Of a DNA stretch of 64,000 bases, positions 52,601 to 62,961 are shown one piece after another. This stretch comes from Prescottella equi (GTDB lineage: Bacteria; Actinomycetota; Actinomycetes; Mycobacteriales; Mycobacteriaceae). Both the position numbers and the translations under genes were made by a program. Position 1 is the first letter of the stretch. Every line of letters starts with the position of its first letter. The notes under the pieces are model-generated. The model saw only the letters and a program-made list of their open reading frames with translations, ran no database searches and was not told where the DNA came from. The stretch spans positions 62,001 through 126,000 of the forward strand of contig NZ_LWTX01000010.1 of assembly GCF_002094305.1 (NCBI RefSeq). Reading direction: 5' to 3'.

Positions 52601-53168
52601 CCGGGACGAGATCGGCCAGCGCGTGCACCGAGTCCGAGCCGTCACCGAGCAGCAGATGCACTTCTCTCGCGGGACGGACACCGGCGGCGTCGAGCGCGTC
52701 GGCATACGCCGCCAACTGGAGCAGCGCGGAAACCTCGACGCGGCGCGACAGTTTCGCGTCGTACACCGTGTACGTGCCGTCGTCCCCGTGCTCGTCCGCC
52801 CGGACCAGGAAATCGCAGAACCCGAGGAACCGTCCGTCGAAGAACGTGCCCTGATGGATCACCGGTGCCCCCGCGACGGCCGCGGCGATCGTGTCGCGGT
52901 GGGCGTCGTACAACCCGGTGGCCGTGAACTCGGGCCGGACGATGGTCTCGATCCGCCCGTGGCGGGCCGCGAACTCGTCGAACACCCGGCGTTCGTGTGC
53001 CGCGCCGAGTCGCGACGCGCGCTCGAGCACGGGATCGGCTACCGGACCCGGTGACCCGGTGGCGAACCCGAGCAGCCCGTCGAGTCGGCGCAGCAGTGCG
53101 AACTCGCACGCGGCCGCCGCAGTCAGGTCCCCGGTGCTGTACACGATTGCGTCGCCCTGCAGGAACAT
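49638..53168 (-). CDS. TM0106-type RecB-like nuclease fused to RNase H-like and SF1 helicase domains
   Basis: 1176 residues. Residues 1-230 form a Cas4/RecB-like PD-(D/E)xK nuclease: GFCDFLV near 116, YDAKL at 136-140, and four Cys (C21 plus CGRCETC, C222/C225/C228) arranged like a Cas4/AddB iron-sulfur site. An RNase H/DnaQ-like core follows (FDFEGDP at 320-326, YNEDDC at 496-501). The C-terminal half is a UPF1-like SF1 helicase: GPPGTGKT at 783-790, DEAGQ, GDPQQLPQ, RTWRMHP, and SRAKW. It recalls mycobacterial Rv1251c. Role in DNA or RNA processing, repair or defence is unproven. Confidence 0.88.
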   Translation of the reverse strand: MFLQGDAIVYSTGDLTAAAACEFALLRRLDGLLGFATGSPGPVADPVLERASRLGAAHERRVFDEFAARHGRIETIVRPEFTATGLYDAHRDTIAAAVAGAPVIHQGTFFDGRFLGFCDFLVRADEHGDDGTYTVYDAKLSRRVEVSALLQLAAYADALDAAGVRPAREVHLLLGDGSDSVHALADLVPVYRARRAALQRVLDEHRADDAPAAWGDDRFSACGRCETCAREIESRRDPLLVAGMRVATRDKLVSGGVTTIDALATRNAPVPGLSAATLDTLRSQAALQLRQETSGTAEYEIFDAAALAALPPPDPGDIYFDFEGDPLWAEPGEAEWGLEYLFGVLEEPTAGGAPLFRPFWAHDRAEERNALSAFLEYIRARRIAHPGMHVYHYAAYEKSALLRLAGRHGVGEEEVDELLRAGILVDLYPIVRASLRIGERSYSIKKLEPLYLGEDLRDNDVTTAADSVVAYARYCDLRDLGRPDDAADVLREIRDYNEDDCVSTRELRNWLLARAADHGISPHSREITPPASEPEEDSAAERVLRRFAGEGPASARTGEQQAAALAAAAVGYHRRERKPFWWAHFARLTEPVDDWPDTRDVLVVDHAEVVQGWHKSTPRQRKLRRHVRLTGTFGTGSTIRPGAEMFPLYERPVPGAKTSEHPGGRAWSTAVVSSVDTNADFDDVVVVEETLTGDVEYDATPMALAPGHPVATARIDRAVEEFAGAMASALPVSPANAATDVLRRVPPRLRSGSGLPAISGCDPATAIATALVDLDDSYLAVQGPPGTGKTYTGGRVVASLVAEHGWRIGVVAQSHSVVENMLDAVVDAGLDGSMVAKKADAAPGRRWTALPTTEYPRFLADATAGCVIGGTAWDFAHSGRVPVGSLDLLVIDEAGQFSLANTIAVSAAARNLLLLGDPQQLPQVSQGTHPEPVDESALGWLAAGRDSLPRDRGYFLERTWRMHPALCERVSQLSYEGRLHSEETVTTARRLAGLGPGVHVETVEHDGRSTESPEESAAIAARIRELLGRAWTDPSDFAGTRPLGQADVLVVAPFNAQVARLRQDLAAAGLPDVLVGTVDKFQGRQAAVVLVSMTASTATDAPRGMSFLLSRNRLNVAVSRAKWCAIVVRSRTFTHYLPPTPTALAELGAFLRLAPEPAGDRDRESPGQPKHIPSPR

Positions 53169-53269
53169 CGCGCTCCCTCCCCGGTCGGTTCGGGCGATTG
53201 TGTCACCGCTGCACCGACAGGTGGGGGAGGGGCGCGCGGACGCGCGAACCGTGCCGGGACAATGGACCC

Positions 53270-53905
53270 ATGCCGTTCTTCACCGGGGCTACCGGACAGA
53301 TCCACTACCGCCGCTGGCCGCTCGCCGGGGATCGTCGGCCCCGGGCCGGAGTGGTGTTCCTGCACGGAATGGGCCAGCACACCGGGCACTACCACCGGTT
53401 CGCCGCACGACTCGCACACCACGACATCGAGATGTGGGGCCTCGACCAGGCCGGGCACGGGCTGTCCGAGGGGACCCCCGGCGCGCCCGGACTTCTCGCC
53501 GATCTGGCGGACGACGCGGCCCGGCTGACCGAGTCGGCCGTCGCCGATCGGCCGGGTCTGCCGTTGGTGGTGATGGGGCATTCCCTCGGTGCCGCGGTGG
53601 CCGTGACCCTGCTTCGACGCGGCCGTGCGCCGTTCCGCGCGGCCGTGCTGTGCGGAACACCCAAGTCGGTTGTGCAGCACCGCGAGACGTCGGATTTCGC
53701 GGATCCGGGGTTCCCGGTGCTCGCGGTGCACGGCATCGACGACCGGCTGGCCCCGATCGACGGCGTCCGTCCGTGGGCGGCCGGGGTGCCCGGACTCGAA
53801 CTGCGTGAATACGCCGACGCCGGCCACGACCTGCTGCACGAGAAGTTACACCGCGTCGTCGCCGACGACGTCGCGGCGTTCGTCGTCGACGCTACCGTGG
53901 GCTGA
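53270..53905 (+). CDS. Alpha/beta hydrolase (monoacylglycerol lipase-like)
   Basis: 211 residues, short for the family because the cap is reduced. HGMGQHTG near residue 32 is the oxyanion motif, GHSLGAA near 104 the nucleophile Ser, HGIDDRLAP near 158 the acid and AGHDLLHE near 188 the His. It looks like a serine aquaporin-type monoacylglycerol lipase (Hydrolase_4). The stop overlaps the next gene's ATG (TGATG), making a two-gene operon. Confidence 0.83.
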   Translation: MPFFTGATGQIHYRRWPLAGDRRPRAGVVFLHGMGQHTGHYHRFAARLAHHDIEMWGLDQAGHGLSEGTPGAPGLLADLADDAARLTESAVADRPGLPLVVMGHSLGAAVAVTLLRRGRAPFRAAVLCGTPKSVVQHRETSDFADPGFPVLAVHGIDDRLAPIDGVRPWAAGVPGLELREYADAGHDLLHEKLHRVVADDVAAFVVDATVG

Positions 53906-54660
53906 TGGACACCCCACAACTGCTGTCCGCGTTACGCACTCAGGGCGGCCTGCTGGCAGACACCCCGACCGAGACACTCGCGGAACCGGTTCCGACGGTG
54001 CCGGAGTGGACCGTCGAGCACGTGCTGCGGCACACCGGCAAGGTGCACCTGTGGGTCGCGGCGGCGCTGCGTTCGGACCCGCAGACGCCGCCGTCGGAGA
54101 TCCGGCGGATCGGCGACATGCCCCGCGGACCGGAATGCGTCGCCGCCTACCGTGCGGCGCTGGACCTGGTGCTCGCGGAGTTCGATCGGCTCGGTGCCGA
54201 TCGCATCGTTCCCACGATGGTCGGGCCCGCACCCGTCGCGTGGTGGGTGCGCCGACAGGCGCACGAGGTGGCGGTCCATCGAATCGACGTCTCCGACGCG
54301 ATCAGCGCGGGTGGCGGGCCGGACGTGCCGCCGCTGGATCCGCAGGTGGCCGCCGACGGTGTCGACGAGTGGGTCTCGGTGTTCCTCGCTCGTCTCGCCG
54401 ATGCGGGGCGCATGCCCGAGACCGTGAACGGCCACTCGATCCACCTCCACGGAACCGACGCGGTAGCGGCCGAGTGGTACCTCGAATTCGATGGCGGAAC
54501 GGTCGCGGTGACTCGAGAACACCGCAAGGGCGACGTGGCGCTACGGGGGTCGGCGCAGGAACTGTTGCTGACACTGTGGCGCAGGCGGCCCCTGGACGGA
54601 CTCGACGTCGTCGGCGACGCCGCTGTCGCCCGGGCGCTGCTGGGTGCCGCGGCGCTGTAG
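53905..54660 (+). CDS. Maleylpyruvate isomerase/mycothiol-transferase (DinB-like) family protein
   Basis: 251 residues. The N-terminal four-helix DinB-like domain carries the metal site residues in VEHVLRHTGKVHLW near 33-46 and AHEVAVHRID near 118-127. A C-terminal MDMPI-type domain ends the protein. Members use mycothiol, the thiol of actinobacteria, for isomerase or S-transferase reactions. It is coupled to the hydrolase, which may act on a related substrate. Exact reaction unknown. Confidence 0.83.
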   Translation: MDTPQLLSALRTQGGLLADTPTETLAEPVPTVPEWTVEHVLRHTGKVHLWVAAALRSDPQTPPSEIRRIGDMPRGPECVAAYRAALDLVLAEFDRLGADRIVPTMVGPAPVAWWVRRQAHEVAVHRIDVSDAISAGGGPDVPPLDPQVAADGVDEWVSVFLARLADAGRMPETVNGHSIHLHGTDAVAAEWYLEFDGGTVAVTREHRKGDVALRGSAQELLLTLWRRRPLDGLDVVGDAAVARALLGAAAL

Positions 54661-54670
54661 CGCTGCACGG

Positions 54671-54721
54671 CTCTCGGAACGAGAGCGGCCCGGACGCGGG
54701 GAGAAACCGCGTCCGGGCCGC
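54671..54721. terminator. Double hairpin between convergent mycothiol-type and fadD genes
   Basis: CTCTCG-GAA-CGAGAG (54671-54685) is followed by GCGGCCCGGACGCGG (54685-54699), a 7-nt loop and CCGCGTCCGGGCCGC (54707-54721), a perfect 15-bp stem. It can stop both converging transcripts. Confidence 0.8.
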
Positions 54722-54738
54722 AAAATCGTTGCCGCGGT

Positions 54739-56526
54739 TTACGTGTAGATCCGCTCGATCATCTCGGCATGCTGCTGGTGGATGATGTTGCGCTTGAGCT
54801 TCAGGGTGGGCGTCAACTCGCCGGTCTCCACGGTGAAGTCGACCTCGAGGATCCGGTACTTCTTGATCTGCTCGGGGCTGGACACCTTCCGGTTGCCCTC
54901 GACGACTGCGGAGTCGATCTCGGCGATCAGTTCGGGATGCTTGACCAGCTCGGAGATCGGCGTGTCCGCGGCCAGGCCGTTGCGCTCCTTCCAGCCCGGC
55001 AGCGCCTCCGGATCGAGGGTGATGAGCGCACCGATGAACGGCTTCGAGTCGCCCACCACGAGGCACTGGCTGATCAGCGGGTGCGCGCGCAGGGCGTCCT
55101 CAAGCACTGCCGGAGCGACGTTCTTGCCGCCGGCGGTCACGATGATCTCCTTCTTGCGTCCGGTGATCGACACGTAGCCCTCGGTGTCGATCGAGCCGAG
55201 GTCACCGGTGTGGAACCAGCCGTCGCGGATCGCATCCGCGGTGGCCTGCTCGTTGTGCCAGTAGCCGCCGAACACCACCGGACCCCGGACCAGCAGTTCG
55301 CCGTCCTCGGCGATCTTCGCGGCGTGCCCGTTGATCGGCTTGCCTACCGTGCCCACCTTCTGGTCGCGGGTGGTGTTGACCGTGATGGCCGCGCTGGTCT
55401 CGGTGAGACCGTAGCCCTCGTACACGGGGACACCGACGCCGCGGAAGAAGTGGCCGAGGCGCGCGCCGAGCGCCGCCCCGCCGGACACGGCGCGGTCGCA
55501 CTCGCCGCCCAGTGCCGTCCGCAGCTTCGAGTAGACGAGCTTGTCGAACAGCGCGTGGCGCAGCCGCAGTCCCAGCCCGGCCCCGCCGTTGTCCTGCGCC
55601 TCGCTCCACGCGATGGCGGTCGCGGCGGCCTTGGCGAAGATCTTGCCCTTGCCGCCGTCCTCGGCCTTCTGCTTGGCAGAGTTGTAGACCTTCTCGAACA
55701 CTCGCGGCACGGACAGGATGAAGTTCGGCTTGAACACCGCGAACTGGTCGAGCAGCGTCGTCAGATCGGAGGTGTGGGCGACGGTCACCTTGGCGTCGAA
55801 GGCTCCGAAGGAGATGGCCCGGGCGAACACGTGCGCGAGCGGCAGGAACATGAGGGTGCGCCGGCCCTCCTGCATCGCGTCGCCGAGTGCGATCTGCACG
55901 GCCGCGGATTCCGCGTAGAAGTTGGAGTGGGTCAGCTGGACGCCCTTGGGACGACCGGTGGTGCCGGAGGTGTAGATGAGCGTCGCGGGGGACGACGCGC
56001 GCACCTGGTGTCGGCGCTCGTGCACTTCGTCGTCGCTGATACCGCTGCCACGGGTGATCAGTTCGTCGAGCGCGCCGGCCTCGATCTGCAGAACCTCGCG
56101 GAGAGAGGGGGCGGCCTCGGCGACGTCCTTGACCGTTTCCGCGTGGCTCGAATTCTCGACCACGAGTAACGACGTCGCCGAGTCCTCGAGGATCCATTGG
56201 GCCTGGTCCGCGGAAGACGTGTCGTAGATGGCGACGGTGCAGCCGCCGGCGGTCCAGATCGCGTAGTCGAGAACGACCCACTCGTAACGGGTACCCGAGA
56301 GGATCGCGACGCGGTCGCCGAGCTCGATGCCGGACGCCATCAGCCCCTTCGCGACGGCCTTGACCTGCTGGGCGAACTCGGCGGCGGTGACGTCCACCCA
56401 GCCGCCGTTGCCGGGCTTCTTGAAGGGCACGAGGTTCGGACACTCGGCTTCGTACCGGAACACAGTGTCGGCCATGGACGCGTCTTCCGGAATGGTGAAC
56501 GACTGTGGAACCGAATACTCACGCAC
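54739..56526 (-). CDS. fadD15: Long-chain fatty acid-CoA ligase, FadD15 type
   Basis: 595 residues. The P-loop IYTSGTTGRPKG near 184, EGYGLTETS near 364, FHTGDLG near 440, and GRKKEIIVTAGGKNVAP near 457 are intact; the C-terminal catalytic Lys lies in TPTLKLKR near 575. The sequence closely follows mycobacterial FadD15 from memory, including FFRGVGVPVYEGYG and FIGALITLDPEA. It activates long-chain fatty acids with ATP and CoA. A 165-nt AT-richer gap lies upstream. Confidence 0.93.
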   Translation of the reverse strand: MREYSVPQSFTIPEDASMADTVFRYEAECPNLVPFKKPGNGGWVDVTAAEFAQQVKAVAKGLMASGIELGDRVAILSGTRYEWVVLDYAIWTAGGCTVAIYDTSSADQAQWILEDSATSLLVVENSSHAETVKDVAEAAPSLREVLQIEAGALDELITRGSGISDDEVHERRHQVRASSPATLIYTSGTTGRPKGVQLTHSNFYAESAAVQIALGDAMQEGRRTLMFLPLAHVFARAISFGAFDAKVTVAHTSDLTTLLDQFAVFKPNFILSVPRVFEKVYNSAKQKAEDGGKGKIFAKAAATAIAWSEAQDNGGAGLGLRLRHALFDKLVYSKLRTALGGECDRAVSGGAALGARLGHFFRGVGVPVYEGYGLTETSAAITVNTTRDQKVGTVGKPINGHAAKIAEDGELLVRGPVVFGGYWHNEQATADAIRDGWFHTGDLGSIDTEGYVSITGRKKEIIVTAGGKNVAPAVLEDALRAHPLISQCLVVGDSKPFIGALITLDPEALPGWKERNGLAADTPISELVKHPELIAEIDSAVVEGNRKVSSPEQIKKYRILEVDFTVETGELTPTLKLKRNIIHQQHAEMIERIYT

Positions 56527-56691
56527 TTTGACCCCTCCAAGAAAATGACATGATGGATGTGCATTGGATCACATTCGGAGGCGCTTTGCACTAGGTCAAG
56601 TGCCCGATTTGCCGCTTTGAGTGCCCCCACCTGCGGAAATAACTGTAACCGTAAGTCCTGCTAACTTTCTGCAGGTAGCGGGCGTGTCGCG

Positions 56692-57426
56692 TCAGGCGAC
56701 GGTGTCGCAGGCATGTGCGTGCACGCACTTCCAGCGCCGCACGGCGTGCTCGAGCGCCGGCGGCGCGACACCGAGAGTGTCCGCCGCTGCGGCCAGGATC
56801 TCGGTGGGCGGGACGGAGGGTTCGCCCGCTTCGGAGGCGTCGGCGGGCCCGGGACCGTCCGCCAGCGCCGAGTCGACGAACTCGTCGATCGCGCCGGTGT
56901 GCTGAGCGTGCGGGGCGCCCGCGAGCAGCAGCAGGTGTTCCCACGTGGTGTCGTCGTGCGCGCCGCTGCACTCGACCCAGGCGTCGTGCAGGTCGGTGCG
57001 GGCGCGCTCGTCGCGGGTGGCGTCGAGCAGATCGCCGACCGAGTCGATGCGAAGTGTGTACAGGCGCTCGGCCGTGCGCTGGATCTCGGCGGCCCGTAAT
57101 GGGGCCGCGCCGTCCGAGTACCGGCGCTTGTAGTTACCGATCTTCCCGGCCCACTGGTCGGAGCTGCCGGCCTCCTCGAAGGTGCGGAGCAACTCGCGGG
57201 CGCCGTCGTCGACCGGGCCGGGAGTGTGCGTGCGACGGTAGGCCATGTAGCGGTCGATGACCGTGCCCGCGTCGGCATAGCGCGAACCGGCGGCCTGCAC
57301 GGACTCGATGATGCACAGTGCGAGGCTGCGCCGGTACTGGTCCGGCGCCACCCAGCCCGACGGATCACCGAGTCGGCTCCGGCAAGCGGCGGCCACCGTC
57401 TGCACTTGCTGCTGCGAGACGCTCAC
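56692..57426 (-). CDS. Hypothetical helical protein, possible helix-hairpin-helix relative
   Basis: 244 residues from GTG 57426, with GGGAGGAA five bases upstream. Not recognised. The N-terminal half has a helix-rich LCIIESVQAAGSRYADAGTVIDRYM segment, followed by SDQWAGKIGNYKRRYS. A C-terminal TWEHLLLLAGAP and VRRWKCVHAH region follows with a His/Cys-containing end (CVHAHACDTVA). The N-terminal pattern is reminiscent of DNA glycosylase-like HhH proteins, but this is only an impression. No signal or membrane segment. Confidence 0.65.
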   Translation of the reverse strand: MSVSQQQVQTVAAACRSRLGDPSGWVAPDQYRRSLALCIIESVQAAGSRYADAGTVIDRYMAYRRTHTPGPVDDGARELLRTFEEAGSSDQWAGKIGNYKRRYSDGAAPLRAAEIQRTAERLYTLRIDSVGDLLDATRDERARTDLHDAWVECSGAHDDTTWEHLLLLAGAPHAQHTGAIDEFVDSALADGPGPADASEAGEPSVPPTEILAAAADTLGVAPPALEHAVRRWKCVHAHACDTVA

Positions 57427-57524
57427 GGTTCCTCCCTGACAGTGCGAGGCCTGGTGACACGTGTATCGGCGGGACCGTGGCGAATGTTGCACCCGTCACG
57501 GCACAGGTGCCCGGCGCGGGACGG

Positions 57525-58163
57525 TCAACGGTGCCCGGCGCGGGACAACAGATCGGTGACCTCGCTGTCGTCCAGTTGGTGGAAGTCGGTGTAGGCCCCG
57601 CCGACCCCTCCGAGGTCGGCCGGGACGAAGGGGCAGACCACCTCGTCCGCGGTCACCCCGAGCCGGGCAACTGCCTCGGTCGACGCGACCGGAACCGCGA
57701 CGACAACTCGTTCGGCGCCCTCCGCCCGCGCGGCCACGCAGGCGACGGCCGCCGTCGCGCCGGTCGCCATGCCGTCGTCGACGAGGACCACGGTGCGCCC
57801 TCGCAGCGGTATCCGCGGTCTCCCGCCCCGCAGGACGTCGGCGCGCCGCGTCAGTTCCCGACGTTCGGCGGCGCGGACCGCGTCCACGGCCTCCGGCGCC
57901 ACCCGCGCGAGGCGGACGACGTCCTCGTTGAGGACCTCGAAGTCGCCCTCGGCGATCGCGCCCATGGCGAGTTCCGGCTGCCACGGCACGCCCAGTTTGC
58001 GGACCAGCAGCACGTCGAGTGGCGCGGCGAGAGCGTCGGCGATCTCGAAGGCGACCGGGACGCCGCCGCGGGGGAGTCCGAGCACGACCGGATCGGATCC
58101 GCGTAGGTGACCGAGCGACTTGGTCAGCGCCCGACCGGCTCTCGCTCGCGTTGCGTAGTGCAT
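57525..58163 (-). CDS. Phosphoribosyltransferase-family protein
   Basis: 212 residues. The PRPP loop is VVLVDDGMATGATAA near 124, after a conserved VLGLPRGGVPVA near 27 and LVRKLGVPWQPELAMGAIA near 54. This is the single-domain phosphoribosyltransferase common in actinobacteria (Rv0571c-like N-terminal part), with unknown base. It starts at ATG 58163, divergent from the flavoprotein oxidase by 132 nt. Confidence 0.87.
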   Translation of the reverse strand: MHYATRARAGRALTKSLGHLRGSDPVVLGLPRGGVPVAFEIADALAAPLDVLLVRKLGVPWQPELAMGAIAEGDFEVLNEDVVRLARVAPEAVDAVRAAERRELTRRADVLRGGRPRIPLRGRTVVLVDDGMATGATAAVACVAARAEGAERVVVAVPVASTEAVARLGVTADEVVCPFVPADLGGVGGAYTDFHQLDDSEVTDLLSRAGHR

Positions 58164-58295
58164 TCGCGTGCTCCGTCGAAATGGTTCGCCTCGTCCTCGA
58201 CGATACGCCGATGCATGGTTACGCTGTGCCGCGCAGCGGGTCGGGAATCGAATCCCTCGCCGGCGCCGATCATTTCGCACCAGGATGGAGCCATC

Positions 58296-59459
58296 ATGCA
58301 GTTCGGCAGCTATCAGAACGAGATCTACCTCGCGGCGCTGGCAGGGCGGGTGCCCGAGTTCCCGATGGAGTACGGCGCGCTCGAGGCGAGGGCCACCGCC
58401 GCGATGTCGGAGTCGCTGTTGTCGTACGTCGCGGGCGGCGCGGGCGACGAGACCACCCAGCGGCGCAACGTCGAGGCGTTCGAACAGTGGGGGCTGCTTC
58501 CGCGGATGCTGGTGGGTGCCGAGACCCCGGACCTCACGGTCGAGGCCTGGGGTCACACGTTCGCGTCCCCCGTCTTCATGGCGCCGGTCGGCGTCATCGG
58601 ACTGTGCGACCGCGATCGGCACGGCGACATCGCCGTCGCACAGGCGTCCGCGCAGACCGGCGTACCGGCGATGTTCTCGACGCTCATGGAGGACCCGCTC
58701 GAGGACGTCGTCCCGCATGCCGGTGACGTTCCCAGCTTCTTCCAGCTCTACACCCCGAAGAACCGGGACCTCGCCGAGAGCTTCGTCAAGCGGGCCGAAG
58801 CCGCCGGCTACCGGGGAATCACCGTCACCCTCGACACCTGGGTCCCGGGCTGGCGCCCGCGCGACCTGAGCACCGGCAACTTTCCGCAGCTGCGCGGTCA
58901 GGTCCTGAAGAACTACACGTCCGACCCGGTGTTCCGGGACCTGGTCGGGTCGGACGATCCGCAGTTGACGGTGCTGCACTGGGTGCAGACCTTCGGGAAC
59001 TCGCTCACGTGGGCGGATCTGGACTGGTTGCGCTCGCTGACGACACTGCCGATCGTCCTCAAGGGGATCTCGCATCCGGAGGACGCGCGGCGCGCGATCG
59101 ACGCCGGCGTCGACGGCATCTACTGCTCGAATCACGGTGGGCGGCAGGCGAACGGGGGGATCGCCGCGCTCGAGACCCTCCCCGCGGTCGTCGAGGCGTG
59201 CGACGACCGGGTGCCGGTGCTGTTCGACTCGGGAGTGCGCTCGGGTTCGGACGTCGTGAAGGCGCTCGGGCTGGGGGCCACGATGGTCGGGATCGGTCGC
59301 CCCTACGTCTACGGCCTCGCGATGGGCGGAGTGCCGGGCCTCGTCCACGTGCTGCGCATGCTGCTGGCCGAGGCGGAGTTGCTGATGGGCGTCAACGGGT
59401 ACCCGGACGTCGCCGCGGTACGCGAGAACATCCGTCGCCTGGGTCCCGAGATTCTCTGA
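58296..59459 (+). CDS. Lactate 2-monooxygenase-like FMN alpha-hydroxyacid oxidase
   Basis: 387 residues. It closely matches mycobacterial lactate 2-monooxygenase in order: YQNEIYLAALAG at the start, LSYVAGGAGDE near 41, FQLYTPKNRDLAESF near 150, TLDTWVPGWRPRDL near 178, YCSNHGGRQANGG near 280 with the catalytic His, and DSGVRSGSDVVKALGLGA near 310. The loop around residue 210 is about ten residues shorter than in the M. smegmatis enzyme. Likely lactate or a related 2-hydroxyacid to acetate or oxoacid. Start ATG 58296 follows GGATGGAG. Confidence 0.88.
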   Translation: MQFGSYQNEIYLAALAGRVPEFPMEYGALEARATAAMSESLLSYVAGGAGDETTQRRNVEAFEQWGLLPRMLVGAETPDLTVEAWGHTFASPVFMAPVGVIGLCDRDRHGDIAVAQASAQTGVPAMFSTLMEDPLEDVVPHAGDVPSFFQLYTPKNRDLAESFVKRAEAAGYRGITVTLDTWVPGWRPRDLSTGNFPQLRGQVLKNYTSDPVFRDLVGSDDPQLTVLHWVQTFGNSLTWADLDWLRSLTTLPIVLKGISHPEDARRAIDAGVDGIYCSNHGGRQANGGIAALETLPAVVEACDDRVPVLFDSGVRSGSDVVKALGLGATMVGIGRPYVYGLAMGGVPGLVHVLRMLLAEAELLMGVNGYPDVAAVRENIRRLGPEIL

Positions 59460-59474
59460 CGGGAAGGCTGATTC

Positions 59475-59511
59475 GGCGTCGTGGGGCGGGTTGCCCCGAC
59501 CCCACGACGCC
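59475..59511. terminator. Bidirectional hairpin between flavoprotein and trpB2 genes
   Basis: GGCGTCGTGGGG (59475-59486) pairs perfectly with CCCCACGACGCC (59500-59511), with a CGGG/CCCCG inner pairing. It lies 15 nt from each of the convergent stop codons. Confidence 0.75.
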
Positions 59512-59526
59512 GTCTCGGTGGTGCGG

Positions 59527-60810
59527 CTACGCGGTGGAGACCAGGTTGCCGTCGATGTGTGACTGGTACGCGGGCAGGTCGAGCATGCCGTGCCCGGACA
59601 GGCCGATCACCAGCACCTCGGGCTCGGTGAGGCCCCGCGCGTAGTCGGCGGCCGCGGCGATCGCGTGAGCCGACTCGGGAGCGGGCACGATGCCCTGCGT
59701 GCGGGCGAACAGCACGCCCGCGTCGAACGAATCCCGCTGGTCCACGGCCTGGCCGGTGACGTAGCCGAGTTCGACGGTGTGGCTGAGCAGCGGCGCCATG
59801 CCGTGGTAGCGCAGGCCGCCGGCGTGGATCGGGTCCGGGACGAAGTCCTGGCCGAGCGTGTGCATCTTCAGCAGCGGCGTGAGGCCGGCGACGTCACCGT
59901 GGTCGTAGCGGTACTCGCCCTTGGTGATCGACGGGCACGCGGCAGGCTCGGCCGCGACGATCCGGGTCTGTGCCTTGCCGTGCAGCACCTCGCGAATGAA
60001 CGGGAACGCGAGCCCGGCGAGGTTGGAACCGCCACCGGCGCAACCGAACACGACGTCGGCGTTGGCCTCGCCCGCGTTCCGCAGCTGCTCGACGGCCTCG
60101 AGCCCGATCACCGTCTGGTGCAGCACGACGTGGTTGAGCACGCTGCCCAGCGCGTAACGCGCGTCGGGATCGTTCGCGGCGACCTCGACGGCCTCGGTGA
60201 CCGCCATGCCCAGCGAACCCGGGGTGTCGGGGAATTCGGCGAGCATCTTGCGGCCCGACTCGGTCAGATCCGACGGGCTCGGATGCACCGTGCCGCCGTA
60301 CGTCTCCATCAGGTGCCGGCGGTAGGGCTTGGACTCGTACGACGCGCGCACCTGCCACACCTCGAGATCGATGCCGAACTTCGCGCACGCGAAGGACAGC
60401 GCGCTGCCCCACTGGCCGGCGCCGGTCTCGGTCGTGATCTTCTTCACGCCGTCCTGCGCGTTGTAGTAGGCCTGCGCGACGGCGGTATTGGTCTTGTGGC
60501 TGCCGACCGGGCTCACACCCTCGTACTTGACGTAGATCCGAGCGGGCGTCCCCAGCGCCTTCTCGAATTCGCGGGCACGGATCAGGGGCGCCGGCCGCCA
60601 CGTGCGGTACGCCTCACGGATCGGCTCGGGGATCTCGATGTACTGCTCGGTGGTCGCCTCCTGCTCGATCAGCGCGCTCGGGAACAGCGCGGCGAGGTCG
60701 GCCGGGGTCACCGGCTCCTTGGTGCCCGGGTGCAGGTGGGGCGGCGGGGCGACCGGCAGGTCCGCGACGATGTTGTACCAGTGGGTGGGGATGGGTGTCG
60801 TGTCGGACAC
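59527..60810 (-). CDS. trpB2: Tryptophan synthase beta-like protein, TrpB2 type
   Basis: 427 residues, longer than TrpB1. The PLP lysine lies in [13 protein letters not shown] near 103. [15 protein letters not shown] near 124, and the phosphate-binding [10 protein letters not shown] near 262 also identify the TrpB-related family. GTG 60810 follows AGAGGAACC. No trpA is nearby, as usual for TrpB2, which prefers free indole or serine. The divergent neighbour is the RNA helicase, 144 nt away. Confidence 0.92.
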   Translation of the reverse strand: MSDTTPIPTHWYNIVADLPVAPPPHLHPGTKEPVTPADLAALFPSALIEQEATTEQYIEIPEPIREAYRTWRPAPLIRAREFEKALGTPARIYVKYEGVSPVGSHKTNTAVAQAYYNAQDGVKKITTETGAGQWGSALSFACAKFGIDLEVWQVRASYESKPYRRHLMETYGGTVHPSPSDLTESGRKMLAEFPDTPGSLGMAVTEAVEVAANDPDARYALGSVLNHVVLHQTVIGLEAVEQLRNAGEANADVVFGCAGGGSNLAGLAFPFIREVLHGKAQTRIVAAEPAACPSITKGEYRYDHGDVAGLTPLLKMHTLGQDFVPDPIHAGGLRYHGMAPLLSHTVELGYVTGQAVDQRDSFDAGVLFARTQGIVPAPESAHAIAAAADYARGLTEPEVLVIGLSGHGMLDLPAYQSHIDGNLVSTA

Positions 60811-60954
60811 TGCTGGTTCCTCTCGGAGAGTGGCAGGACGGTCGTCCACATTGTGATCGCGGTCATTGCCGGGCCGCACTCGGGGTCCGTCGACGCACGT
60901 GGAGGGCACTCGGATCGAGGGCCATACCATGCATCGACTAAACTCACTGGTCAA

Positions 60955-62787
<1,833 letters not shown>

Positions 62788-62813
62788 CCCCCACCCGGCA
62801 GTTACGTGCCATC

Positions 62814-62857
62814 GAAACGGGCGCCGGCGAGTCATCCGACTCGCCGGCGCCCGTTTC
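62814..62857 (+). terminator. 20-bp stem terminator after deaD
   Basis: GAAACGGGCGCCGGCGAGTC, an ATCC loop and the exact complement GACTCGCCGGCGCCCGTTTC, followed by TGTG. It begins 27 nt past the deaD stop and about 105 nt before the NlpC gene. Confidence 0.88.
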
Positions 62858-62961
62858 TGTGAATGAGTTGATTTCTGTGACGGGAGTGACGCCTGCTCTG
62901 TAACGTGCCTCGCAGTTTGCCGGTCGGGGGATCCGCGCAATCTCATCAAGGAGGCACGAAC

